From: Apostichopus japonicus
Lineage: Eukaryota > Echinodermata > Holothuroidea > Aspidochirotida > Stichopodidae
Reading direction: 5' to 3'
DNA length: 64,000 nucleotides
Assembly: GCF_037975245.1 (NCBI RefSeq)
Contig: NC_092580.1
Span: forward strand, 30,496,001-30,560,000
A program made the translations under genes and the position numbers. Below the pieces are notes generated by a model, which worked only from the letters and a program-made list of their open reading frames with translations, ran no database searches and was not told where the DNA came from. This document shows, piece by piece, positions 34,061-45,717 of the stretch (positions are counted from its first letter, which is position 1; every line of letters starts with the position of its first letter).

Positions 34061-34731
34061 TATGGCAAATCCATATACTATGTATGAAAGTATCCATAAT
34101 TTCTAACATGAGAGATCATGTTTTAACGGTTTTCATGCCTCTACGAATATTCTTAAAAGTACTCGATATGTGTCGACCGTGTCTACAAATCTACTTGCCA
34201 AAACGCAACTTTCACTCGCCACTACGATTGCTGTTCAAGTCTATATACTACAGATCTACAACATTAATACTTCAATGAACAAAAGGTTAGGCACTTAGGC
34301 AGATACATGGTGCTACGTAAGTGCACATTGGAAAATTATTTTTCTGTGCAGTATGAAATTTAAACTTGCTCCCACAAAAAGCATAAATGATGAACAAAGT
34401 AAAACATGTCGCAGAATCATAAATAAGCAGCTACGCCTACTGTAGTGTCTCAAACAATTAAAAATAAAACATCTGCAAAAAACCTACGAAGATACCATGC
34501 ATCAGTTCTGTTACATTATAGGGTTGCATATTACGAGACGTATACTATACAGTAGCTATAGGTGTGCGCGAGTCCTAAGCCTGTACAGTACCTCACTGCT
34601 ACCTTGAACCGCTACTCGATTAGCGCGACTTCGTACATTTTCACAATTATTTATCATGTCTAATTACTCCATTACACCGCCTAAATCAAAGCGATCGTTT
34701 ACGCGATGAACAGCTAAAATTGGAATAGCAT
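34061..34731. other. No gene recognised
   Basis: Short chance frames only. Confidence 0.45.
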
Positions 34732-34965
34732 CTGGAGGAGTGTTAGCGCAGTGATTACTGCTGGTGCCTTTCAATCATAAGGTCCCGAGTTTGAGTCACT
34801 CCAAGATTAATGTATGTCGTACACTTACATAGTTGTTGACAATTGACAATTCATAATCATGGACGTTAAATATGAATCTAAGAGACTGACTTCGGTCAAC
34901 ATGCCGTTTTGATAAGCCAATGATGGCTTCATCGCAAGTTCCTGCTTTCAGGAGGATCTAAAATA
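34732..34965 (+). mobile_element. tRNA-derived SINE, second family
   Basis: A tRNA-like head starts GGAGGAGTGTTAGCGCAGTG (box A region) with GAGTTTGAGTC as box B at about 34790, and a matching CACTCC closes the acceptor-like stem. The body contains GAATCTAAGAGACTGACTTC and TCATCGCAAGTTCCTG. No good A-tail or target duplication was identified. It is unrelated in sequence to the SINE at 16.2 kb. Confidence 0.65.
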
Positions 34966-35099
34966 CATACATATTAACTTGTGTTGAGTGAAAATCTTTG
35001 CAAAAAACCTCGCAGCAATAACAGTAAACTTGCCTAAAAACTCTTTAAATTGTTGTATATTCTGCAAATTATGACTGAAGGCAAGTAGGAATGCCTTGC

Positions 35100-35300
35100 G
35101 TTTAAAAGGTTTTCACAATTTGACCCTAGTGACCCCAAATGAATTTTTACCTCCACCAAAACAATAAGCTGCTTCTACTCAACGTGGTAGTCCTACATAC
35201 AAAGTATGAGATTGGTCCAAGCTCCCCTTCTCGAGATATCGTGCTTACAAGCACGTCGTCACACACACACACGCGCGCGCATCCAGTATGGCATAAAGGA
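35100..35300. repeat. Dispersed repeat, copy 2, with CA/CG microsatellite
   Basis: Begins GGTTTTCACAATTTGACCC, then ACCAAAACAATAAGCTGCTT and CTTCTCGAGATATCGTGCTT, ending in a CACACA...CGCGCG run (35262-35280). The layout (conserved body ending in a CA repeat) is typical of a mobile repeat with a microsatellite-prone 3' end. Confidence 0.55.
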
Positions 35301-35564
35301 GGATATGCGAAAACGATGATTCCGTAAATGTGATGCATAATTTGGTGCTCGGAAACGACCTCAAAATATCGTGCTAGTTGCAGGCGATGTTTTCACCAGG
35401 TGGACATATCCTATACCTGACTTCAACTGTGATAGCTCATACATTGGTATACGAGTTCTGTTCGCGATTTGGTTGCCCTTGACCAAACATCCACAATAAT
35501 GAGGGGAGAGTGCAAATTGTTAAGAAATTAAGAAGACCAGATCTTTCACTAGGCTTTATCACCC

Positions 35565-36065
35565 TGACTCAAATGGGATGATTGAGAGATTTAATCAGAC
35601 TCTTGTGAATATGTTTTCCTCCTACGTGGACGAAAAGCAACAAGAATGGGACCAGATATATTTGCCACTTTTGACTGCATGATACAGAGCTTGTGAACAA
35701 AACGCAACCGGCCAAAATGCTGTTAGGCTTGGATGGGAAACTCATACACTTTAACTTTGTTAATAGTGACCGAAGCAAATAATCAACCTGGCGTTTCTAG
35801 CTGTAGAGATTATGCCTGTGAATTGAAAGAAAAATCTGTCATTATGTATGACCTTATTATGGAAAACTTTGGGAAAACTGGAAATCGCCAGAAGAGAAAC
35901 TATGATGTAAAGGTAGCATATAACAATTAAAAAGTTATTGACTTAGTTTTTTTCCCCGAGAAGAACAAAAACTAGAGAATTGTCACCAAAACTAAAACGA
36001 AGAAAGTGGATTGTACCATGTGTTCTAACACGAAATTAACACGGTTGGGCGACAGACCGCCCAAC
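35565..36065 (+). mobile_element. Ty3/gypsy integrase remnant
   Basis: Reads DGMIERFNQTLVNMFSSYVD, EKQQEWDQIYLPLLTA, stop, YRACEQNATGQNAVRLGWET, with shifts. This is the C-terminal half of the integrase core (the catalytic-Glu helix region) followed by connector sequence typical of Ty3/gypsy elements. It is full of stops, with no LTR near. A perfect inverted repeat (ACGGTTGGGCG/CGCCCAACCGT) lies at about 36041-36070. Confidence 0.7.
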
Positions 36066-36070
36066 CGTGC

Positions 36071-37349
36071 TATGAAGAAATAGGCTCACACGACCTTTTG
36101 CGTCCAGTTGTCTGAAGATTGCCCCACAGGCGTGAATCTCGAGTAACAACGTTGTTGTATATTATCATATACGTACCGTACTATATTATGTGCTTGCTCT
36201 AATTCTATATACTGAGTACTTTTGCAGCAGGAAGTGGCAACTGAATCTTTGACGTGACAAGATCACTTGTTCGGCGGCCTTGATGTTGACAGATGTTGAC
36301 AGAATTATATGTAGTATATATAGATACAATTATATATTCAAATATAATAATACATTCATGTACAATTTGTCGCTTACAAACGTTTTGATTAAACACACAA
36401 CTTATTACATGAAAATCGTACAGTACTTCAGTTGTACAAACATCATCCATCATTAATTTAATGTTATGTAGACATCATACAATTATCCATCGACAATGAA
36501 TCCCCTTATTAGACTGTAAATACGTATGTCAACGGTTAATTTAAAGTAGAATTTGAGACCAAAAGGCAATATTTAAATAACTCATGTACTGCTGTGCTGC
36601 TCCTTCCGCAAGAATTGGTTTTGTAGATGCTACTGTAAGCGATATGTGACATGCGAAAGGTCAACCAAATTATACCTTTAACTACTCAAAATTTCGACAA
36701 TTTGACTATTTTCCCCGACATTCGACTACTTGCTGTCTCACGTTTCGAATACTTTACCTCAAAATGTCGACTGCTTACTCTAAATTTCGAGCTTTCGATA
36801 CTCTGAAAGAGGGAAACATTCTTTTCAAAGGTGTAATTTGAAACATTTGTTTTTGGCTTGAAAGGAAGTGATCATTGTATTAGTTACTTGCCGCTTCAAA
36901 ATAACAGGATCCCTATATTATATGAAAGTTGTTACAAATAAAAATGAAATGTTCTAACGGTTAAGGTTAATGATTTCAAATGTCATAGCAACTCCTAACA
37001 ACACACTGTGATCACAGTCTGTCGTGTCTGCGAGAACTTATTGAGTAGGTATCGAAATATATTGAACCATGTTATTTGTATTGCTATGAAACGTCATTAT
37101 ACTCTGACAAGTTTGTTAACTATAAGAATGACATTAGGCATACTTGATCAACTAGGTATTTTGCATACAAAAAAATACGAAGACCAGTTTACATGATGCA
37201 GTGTAATTTGATGGCAAACTAATTAACGATCCGAATAAAATTGCTCATGCATTTAATGGTTTTTCGTCAAAACTGGGCCAACGCTGGCTTCAAACATTCA
37301 CAGCAGTACAACTGCAGATAAGTATATGGATAATTATAATCCTTAAACT
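36071..37349. other. No gene; TCGA-rich segment
   Basis: No coding feature. At 36680-36800 a loosely repeated AATTTCGA/ATTCGACTA motif recurs about six times, suggesting a decayed minisatellite. Confidence 0.45.
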
Positions 37350-38900
37350 TTGTTTTATGTCACCGACGGATGAACATGCAATATATAACGTTGCTCTCTC
37401 CTGCTTAAAACCAAATAAATCTGCTGGTTTTGACAATATAAAGCCTTCTACATTAAGAAAAGTAATTTATTACAACGTAAAGCCTTGGCTTCACATTATA
37501 AATTTATTCCTACTTACTGATATTGTCTCCGATCGCATTTAAAATAGCCAAATTTGTTCCAGTTTATAAAAAAGGTGATCCTGAAGTTTGTGACAACTAC
37601 CGACGAGTCTCTGTCTTATCTGGGATTTCGAAGGTATCGAGAGAATAGTTTATAACCGTATTAATATTTTATTGATAAACAAAATATTTTGTTTAAAGGT
37701 CAAAACGGCCCCGTCCAGGACACTCAACTGAACTTGTCTTAACAAACGGTTTGGATAGATTGTCTGACGCTTTGGACAAGAAAATGATCTCAGTATGCGT
37801 TTTCTTAGATTTTTCTATAGCGTTTGACACCATTGATTACCAAATTTTATTCATGAAACTATATGTCATTATCAAAGGTACGGCACTTAATTGGATTGTA
37901 AGTCATCTTTCTAATAGAATGCAATTTACATCATTCAATAATGTCGAATCAAATCCATTGAAAATTGTATGGGTTTTCCCACAAGGTTCTATTTTAGGAC
38001 TTCTGCTTTTACTATGTATGATCATGATATTTACATTGTTTCAGAGAATGCTCCATCATTTTTTTTTGAGGACGAAAATAATATTTTCTTTACTGGCCGC
38101 AATCCTACTACTATGAATGATACCAGTTGCTATGAACTTTCCCAAGTTTACGCATGGTGTTCTGCTAATTAATCTCTCTTAATGTGAGCAAGACAAATTA
38201 CATTGATGCTCATAATAAAGTTCAGAGAAAAGTGTCATTTGGCATTAAAACGCATGGACGTAAAGTGTTTAAATAGGGTAAATTGTAGCCTACATGTTTT
38301 GAGGAGCTATCATTGACTCTATAGTCTGACCTGCAATAATCATATGAAGTCTATTTTAACAAATATTGCTAGAGGTGTTGGAATTCTTTCTAATCTGAAG
38401 CGTTCACTACCTAAGAATATTCTTCGTTCATTGTACCTTACTCTTATTTATCCTCACTTGACTTATTGCGTGACTGCTTGGTACAGCGTATTACAATATT
38501 TAAGAAAAATGGACTCCCCAGAAATGAGCAAGTCGCCATGTATCGTCTGCTTACTACAATGATCACACTAGCAAGCTATTCGCTTCAGTTAATAATATCA
38601 AACTTCTTAGTTTTATCAATGTTCGTATAGCCAATTTTGCTTTATCGTTCTATAAATAACGTTAATCCTCCCGTCTTCAGAATTGTTTTACAACAAAAAA
38701 TTACACATGCACAATACGAGACAGGCCAACAACATGAGCATGCGACGTCCTGGGACTGTAATTACAAACATAACTTACGTTATCGTGGTATTACTTGCTG
38801 GAATTCTTTGCCTAATTATACTCTGAAAATTTGGTTTCACCACACCCATTTAAGAATGTCAGATCATTCTACTCAAGTAACTATAAGGACTGTTCCTTAC
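37350..38900 (+). mobile_element. Degenerate CR1/Jockey-like LINE
   Basis: Blocks in several frames: LSCLKPNKSAGFDNIKPSTL (37357-37542), FVPVYKKGDPEVCDNYRRVS (about 37553), CVFLDFSIAFDTIDYQILFM and LNWIVSHLSNRMQFTSFNNV (37751-37960), FPQGSILG (about 37976), LPKNILRSLYLTLIYPHLTY (38344-38562) and YRGITCWNSLPNYTLK (about 38783). The catalytic LDFS.AFD survives but the FADD region is lost and frameshifts abound. Confidence 0.8.
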
Positions 38901-39835
38901 ATTGTCCTATGATCCTAGATATCTGCCTCATTTCAGTTGATTTATTTCTTTTTCTCAACATGTTATGATCATTCTTTCTTTCTTCTTCCTTGGGAGTGTA
39001 GTAGGAGGAGGGGGGTTTGGTTTTTGTTTTGCCATTTGATATATTTGCTTTGCATGGGAGTGGCAATTCTCGTTAAGAGATTCTTTTAACAGGAAAATGG
39101 ATGTAATGGGGAGGGGGGGGGGGGGGTGGTGCAATTTGGCCGGTAGAACGGTATTATATTACAAAACGAAACCGAAATAGCATTTTGAAATTGAAAGATA
39201 TGAGATTAAAAACCAAAGAGTAATCATTGATGACCTATTTGAGAGCGAATAATTGACGTTCACAAACCGTGATTAAAGTGATGCATCTGTTGTAATTAAT
39301 AAGACAAATTTAGAAATGTAAATATATTTGACTCAAACTGGTGGTAGTCTCTGATATTCTTATCTAAACCGAGTGGTTATTCTTTTCCATTATGTAGCAA
39401 ATAAACCGATCCACGTGGTGTTTATAAAGGGGTTTGATAACCTTTTCAAATTTTCAAGCATTGTTCTCCACCTCTCATATCATTGATTGTGTACTTAGCT
39501 GTGATAAAGTATCTAGCTTATACAAACTTAACTGACCTAATTAACGATGCATCGCACAAAGTACTTTAACCTAATCAACTCTATCAAATATTCTTAATTT
39601 AAATTTATTTTATATATATTAAATGTATTAATTATTCAATAAATAAAAATTTAATAAATGAAAATAAATACAAAAAAAAAATTCCGTCTCATTTATTCAA
39701 GATTATTAAACATGTATATGGTATATCGATTATATTTAGAGTTCTGATAACAACATAGGTATGTCATCTGAATGATACAAAGGAATTATTAACATCATGT
39801 GAAAATTGATTCTGAATTGAGTATTTCTTCTTCTC
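38901..39835. other. No gene recognised
   Basis: Contains a long G-run (39106-39127) and an A/T-only tract (39597-39680). Nothing else supported. Confidence 0.45.
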
Positions 39836-39839
39836 CACT

Positions 39840-42300
39840 TATACCGAAATATATGTATACATATCCAGAAAAACATAGATGATAAAGCAGAGGTTAAGTC
39901 GAGAGTCGCAAAGTTCATTGATTGAATGGGAAAAGCAAGACCTTAATGCCATGTATTTTCTACGAGCAGAGCTAGTAGAGTTTCGCTTCGAGGCAATGTG
40001 CTTCTCAACGTTAAGAATGAATTTCATTTTATAGAAGAAATTGTAGCAGTCAGGCTTAACATTGTTTTGTTTACAATTGAAGATAAAGTATTTGATGTGA
40101 AGGATAAAAATTTCAATGGGTCGTAACCTGTTACCAGTTTACCGAATAAGAGTTTTTTTTTTGAGCAGATAAACTGTCTACCAAAAAATGTCAGAATAAA
40201 CGTTCAATAGTTTCCTCTTCAATATTGCTAAATGTACAGAGTGGAGAAGCCGCTATTCTCATTAAATTTCAAAGCCGATCGGTTCCTAAGATGCGGTGTA
40301 AGAATCTGAACTGGAAATATTGTATTTTTGCCCCAGAAACTGTACGGGAAGGCACCTTAAATATCACTAACCAATCGTCTTGAGAGAAGTCAAAGGTAAC
40401 GCTCCATGAGAGCAGGCTTTTGGCGGGAGTGAAATACAGTCTATAAGGCGAGGAAAGACTACTTGTGACATTTTAAGACATAAGATTGACAAGGTGATCT
40501 TGCTGTTCCTCGACACCATATTCTAAACTGACAGAATCTTTCCAACTTTTAGGAATTGCAGAAATGATCCCATGAAAACAAGTAAAAGGATACCTTAATA
40601 TCTTAAATTTGATTAGAAAAGCATTGAAGGACAATATCTTTAACAAACAGTTAACCGGCAACGTGAAGTTTTTTGTCATAAACAATGGTATTATCAATTC
40701 TAATAAAATGATTATTCCAAAGGATTTGATCACCAAAGTGATCCGAAGGATTCTTAAAGGTAACTTTACTCCAAGCCATGCAAATTTGCTTAATGAAGAC
40801 ATTTTTGATACAGGAAATATCCTCGACATGAAAATTACATTTGAAAAGCAACTCTTTACCGAACGGCGAAAGAGAGGAATGAAAAGAGAGCTTCCAATAC
40901 CCAGTGTTGGTATTATTACAATAACGCTTGACCCATGAGGTTTTATGGGCTTCCACAAAGCTGTGAGCATGTATTATTTTTAAAGGTGGGCTCGCTCGTA
41001 AATTCCTCGTAAATTCTGTCCTTCACACCAACCGATTCAAAAATAATATCAATACTACCCTCTACCGGTTCGTCGCTGTTGTCTCGTAATTTTTTAGCAA
41101 TCCCGTATTTACGGCTAGTAAGCAATAAACGGGTTTGGCTACCTCAGGAAGCGGTGGCGTTGACGAAATTCCTGCATAATTTCTTGTCTATGGCAGTGTC
41201 AGTATAGTATGCGGTAAATTATTACACCGCGTTTTCGTGTGTGTTGTGTGATACAAAACTCTGTAGTTTGTTAATACGTTCAGAACTGTTCAAGACTAGT
41301 GGGCTGTACAGTACAGGTTATGGTCGAATTTTGCATCAGGCGTAGGCTTTAGTTTGACCAGGGAGCTGCTACTCTAGTAGCTCCCTGGTCTATTTTTATG
41401 CCTACATGGTGAGCAGTCGAAGTCCGACCGGTTTGGGTGCCCTGGTTTCGTAGTTGATTCACTGATTAGGAAAGCTCTGCATGTTTTATGCTGTATCGAA
41501 TATTAGAAGTTTAGCCTATAGAAGTACAGTAACCTAATGCTATTTTACTGTAAATAAAACAGTGTATTTCAAACTTTTACAGATGCACCAGTCTTGTACT
41601 AACCTGAGTAAAGTATTTGAAATATTGTAACCGAAGTCGCGAGTCGCCATTTTGTTACAACTCAAGAAACTAATAGTGAATATAAATCCGATACACACTG
41701 ACGCGTGTCACAAAAATAAAAACGCAAATACAAATGAAAAATTTTTCTGAAGTGATTACAACATTGGGTATCAAACGTATGGTCAAGTCTGTCATTTGTG
41801 AACAATTGGTATTTCATTAAATTTCAATTGGTTTATACATAGTAAGTCTCTTAACTTTGTCAGGATTCCCGTTCCAAATAAAGTAAAAAATAATGCTTTG
41901 GATTTTTGTAATAAAGTCTTTTGTGTGTCTAGGCAGAACCTGAAAAATGAAGACGATTTGGCTGATTGCAAAAGACTTCACTATTGTGTTTCTGCCAATA
42001 GGTGTGAGATCATGGCCATTCAAAACTCTAAGCTAGAGTTTCAGCCTAGATAGCCTTTTCGTCTCATAGTTTAAGCGAAAGAGATCGTTACCATTGTGAG
42101 TTAAGTTGATACCGAGATACCTAATAGGAGAGTAAGTAATCAAAATATTGAATTCACTGACATGAGCTGGGTTATTTGAAATGAAAGGACCCAGGGGAAG
42201 AAACTGGGACTTGCTGAGATTAATTTTGAGACCTAATGCTAGTCGAATTTTTCTAAGGTATTCAGCACCTTAACAGTGCTGTTGTGGGTACCGTCTAAAA
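39840..42300 (-). mobile_element. Degenerate Tx1/L1-like LINE, C-terminal half of pol
   Basis: Minus-strand blocks in 5'-3' order: NGHDLTPIGRNTIVKSFAIS and IIFYFIWNGNPDKVKRLTMY (41817-42023), then KTSWVKRYCNNTNTG, LFKCNFHVEDISC and ILWNNHFIRIDNTIV (40651-40956), then FKILRYPFTCFHGIISAIPK (40473-40600), then KMKFILNVEKHIASKRNS (39839-40027). The 'IGR..IVKSF...FIWNG.PDKVKR...ILWNN..IRI' order is that of Tx1-like LINEs downstream of the RT. The coding is interrupted between about 41130 and 41815 by unrelated DNA that includes a hairpin at 41356-41390. Confidence 0.7.
41356..41390. other. Hairpin with CAGGGAG...CTCCCTG ends
   Basis: Arms GACCAGGGAGCT (41356-41367) and AGCTCCCTGGTC (41379-41390). 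The loop begins GCTACTCTAG, the same continuation as the palindrome at 30846, so the two are related sequences. No target duplication seen here. Confidence 0.6.
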
Positions 42301-42512
42301 ATAAAGTGGTGTCTTCGGCATATGTCACATTAGAATAGTGTAATTTAGTTAATTTGAATTTTTATGACAGAAGAAGTCAATCTGTCAGCTGGTTATTTTA
42401 GAAAGTTTGTCAAGTAACCAAGTACTTTTAGTCAACCCTGGTTGTTGTTGATGGAAAGTAGTGTCCAGGGATGTAGAACGATTTACATCAACCCTAATCC
42501 CTCTATTCACTA

Positions 42513-42662
42513 CAAAAGTACAGGGTAGCATAATTGAGTATATACAAAAGAAACATCACCAGGTCAGGGCATAGTTAAGATAATACAAAGGTACAGGGTA
42601 GCATACTCTTAAGATAGCTAGTGCACACAAAAGAAACACTACCAGGGCAGGACATAGTCAAG
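42513..42662. repeat. 73-bp tandem duplication
   Basis: Two copies, each with GTACAGGGTAGCATA at the start (42518 and 42591), CAAAAGAAAC in the middle and GGCAGGACATAGTCAAGAT or a variant at the end. Moderately diverged. Confidence 0.75.
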
Positions 42663-42914
42663 ATGACAATGTGTTGTATCGCCAGGTGATGCTAATTGTT
42701 ACACTAATAATTATGCGAGACATCACATCCAGCCAGTGAAGTGAGGGTTGGATAAGATTTTTATTCACTCTCCAAAATACCATCATCGGATTGAGTCCTG
42801 CTATGTCTCTTAGCTGAAAAAGACGGAGCTAAAGTATTGTGATTTTTCATATCATGGGGCACAGGATCCTATAGAATACCTGTATTGAAGCCTGGGCTGG
42901 CATACTATAATTAT

Positions 42915-44387
42915 TGTCTGGCATTTAACTGTGAAAGCTTATGAAGCGAACCGCAGATGGCGGGGGAAATTACCGGGTTTAGGGTCCTTCGCTTCGAACT
43001 CATAAGTTATCAATGAGGAGGCAAGAGTGTTCTTGAAACAACGGCTGACATTTTATTACAAACTCTACACAATATGAAAATGAAAATATACAAATGAACA
43101 AATGGCTTAATAAACTTAAATGGCTTAAAGGACTCTTAACTCTCTTATTAAAACTATCCTAACTCGGGGAAAAACCTAAGCTCAAACTATGAATTACCAA
43201 TAACAGAACTCTATCTGTACCATAAATACTCAAGCTACGAAATACCAATCTCGCAATAACTGTACGAAGTGTAAAATAAACAATGTAAGATGAACATAAT
43301 GAAATAAACTGCATAAATAATAATAACCGTTTGCCAACAGGCGAGGAATTTTACACCTTCGTAATGGCCAGCCTAGGGCAACACATGCCAGCTGCAACAC
43401 ATTATAGGCCTTTTCACCTAAACTGTTCCTAGACAGCAGGAATTTCCACCTCCTGAACCCACAAACTCTCAAGAGACTTGGCACTCTATAGCTATCCATA
43501 AAGGCTAAGATTAAAAGGACAAGCTCTGAGACAACTCTATAAGTAACAACAGTAACAATAATGTTCAAAATACAAAATACGAATACGTACACTCTTTACA
43601 CCGCGAGCAGTACAATACTGAAATACAGGTACAATAAATAATCTTACTCAACTGAACTGTCAATACAGTACAATACACGTAACTGTGAATAACTCTCTGT
43701 AACTTAAACCCAACCTGACCGGTACTGTCACTCTACAGTACAGTATAAAAGTACGCAATACTACTAGCACCCATGTGCTTAACAATACACAACCACCGAT
43801 CTACACAGTGTACACAACACACGCTATAAACCGATAGGACCAAGGTCCAAATACACAACCTAACATATACTCTGTACGGTGAAGTACAACCTAACCAAAC
43901 ACTTAAAATTTCAATTCAATTAAATAAACAAAAGGGTACGTACGGCAGTATAAAAACAATAATATGTATTACTTAATCCCTTAATATACTGAAGTCAGCT
44001 CGCTCGCGAATAACAAGAACTCTCCACGCTCGCGGACATCGAGACTCCATCGCCGCTAGCCAGCTCGCTATACAGTATGTTGGTATGATCCGCCATCTTG
44101 GAAACCAATGGCTTCGAGCCAGAAGCCGAACCATCCAAAAACCTGAGGCATCCTACCTCTAAGAAGGGTGACATCTCCTTCCTGACTTCAGGTGATAAAG
44201 ATATAGGTAAATCTGGGCTAATGACGACCCAAGATTAATGAAATATGATGAAATAATAAGGGGTTTACGAGGCGAGCCTCGGAGATCTGCAGGGACGATG
44301 CTGCCATTGAAACGACGTATACAGAACTGAACTACAAAACACGTGGAAACAACTAGGCCGTGGCTATTCTTACAACTAGTCGTAACA
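42915..44387 (-). mobile_element. Solo LTR, about 1.47 kb
   Basis: On the minus strand it begins TGTTACGACTAG and ends TGCCAGACA, i.e. TG...CA termini. It is flanked by the 5-bp direct repeat ATTAT (42910-42914 and 44388-44392). The minus strand has an AATAAA signal near 43055 and no retroviral-type coding, as expected of a solo LTR left by LTR-LTR recombination. No internal region or second LTR is in the window, so the superfamily cannot be named. The frame at 43230-43592 inside it has no domain. Confidence 0.7.
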
Positions 44388-44392
44388 ATTAT

Positions 44393-44877
44393 TGAAAGAC
44401 GTTAAATTTATAAAACTTGTTCTGTATCATTAGTTGGTTGGAGTATTTTTTTTACATTGCATAATATTTTTGGATAGCCGCTAGGCGAATGTGTCGCATT
44501 GCCACTTACTTTTTGTGGGTGATAACCACTTTTGACTTCAGAGGCTAAAAAGTCACCCAGGAAAGAGCCTGGGCACGAAAACCATACAACCAAACGACTG
44601 ATCAGCTCTCAACCCCAGTCCCCTTCCATCGAGACTGTGACGGCGGTGATCATCGTCAGGTATGTATATCCAGGGAGTTTCCATTACAACTCCCTGGTAA
44701 AGCGATTCCCTTTGAAAGGTAACATATATATATACTACACATGATCTTAGTAAAACACTGTTACATTGTACAAACGGCGTGCCACAGAAATAGTACGTTA
44801 AAACTTTCATCTTTAATATACGGTAAGCACTCAGCTCTTACGGAAACTCATGATACGAGATTGACGGTATCATTAGG
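44393..44877. other. Spacer upstream of GPCR A, with a hairpin
   Basis: No gene. A short hairpin CCAGGGAGTT (44670-44679) / AACTCCCTGG (44688-44697) has the same CAGGGAG ends as the micro-palindromes. From about 44825 the sequence becomes alignable with the region upstream of GPCR B (about 58885), so the tandem duplication starts here. Confidence 0.5.
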
Positions 44878-44885
44878 GATACGCA

Positions 44886-45296
44886 CATAGGCGTAGGAGC
44901 CTGATTTGATTTGGGGGGCTGTAACGACTTGCCGAAAAATATTGCGTTCAACATCTTAATGTGCTATCGTATAGGCATTCATCGGTTATTACATCACATG
45001 CCGATAACCGATGAATGCCTATATGACATGCACAAGAAGATTTTAAACGCGCGCGAAGCGCGAACAATTTTGGTTATATCTTCCCTGTTATTTACCTTCC
45101 ATATTGGTTATAATTATTGGGGAAGCCGTTACAGTAATAGCGATAATAATAATATCAGTTTAACCGTTGAAAAACACATTGCAAACTTTTCTTCTTTCAG
45201 TAGGTGCCCGAAAAATTCTCAGCATATTGCCCGAATTTTTACCAAAAATTTTGGTTGGGGGGGGGGGGCAGCAGCCCTCCAGCCCCTACGCCTATG
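44886..45296 (+). mobile_element. Non-autonomous hAT element (MITE), 411 bp
   Basis: Ends CATAGGCGTAGGAGC and GCCCCTACGCCTATG, flanked by the perfect octamer GATACGCA (44878-44885 and 45297-45304). The paralogous position upstream of GPCR B reads GAGATACGCATGCG with no insertion, a natural empty site. It contains a perfect 19-bp-arm stem-loop (44971-44989 / 45004-45022), a GC-rich hairpin near 45050 and a G-run before the 3' end. Related decayed copies lie at 28155-28512 and 58097-58382. Confidence 0.95.
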
Positions 45297-45471
45297 GATA
45301 CGCATATCTAAGCTAAGCTTCATTTCACCGTGGTGTCTTCTTATCATGTCGTCACAACTTGTGTATATCTTCTACACATTGTGGTAAAAACATACCCTGG
45401 TTTCGACTTGGTTATAGCTGCAGGCGATACCTGTCTCGTGTTTCCATTGTCTTGCATTTCCGTAAAGGTAT

Positions 45472-45565
45472 CTCATACCATGGAGGTAAAACAGAACTGT
45501 TTACCTCCATGCTGATACCAATAAACCAGGGAGTTGTTATTCAATAACAACTCCCTGAATAAACC
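45472..45565. mobile_element. Two adjacent palindromic micro-insertions
   Basis: First: a 32-bp near-palindrome (45480-45511, arms ATGGAGGTAAA and TTTACCTCCAT) between CTCATACC (45472-45479) and CTGATACC (45512-45519). Second: a 30-bp palindrome (45528-45557, arms AGGGAGTTGTTATT and AATAACAACTCCCT) between two copies of AATAAACC (45520-45527 and 45558-45565). The homologous place upstream of GPCR B (59093-59108) has single, uninterrupted counterparts of both octamers. Confidence 0.75.
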
Positions 45566-45717
45566 GAACGCTATTTTGCATACGAACCGATCTTATATAT
45601 TCCAAACAATATACACATATAATCTCGTATATTTCGTTTGTCAGTTATGACAACCTTCTTCAGTATTTTTTCTGCTATTGGATTTCTCGTTGGAAAGTAA
45701 AGTATATACAACAAAAC

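Noticed and set aside
43230-43592. 120-residue minus-strand frame
   Set aside because: It lies wholly inside the solo LTR and has no recognisable retroviral or cellular domain.
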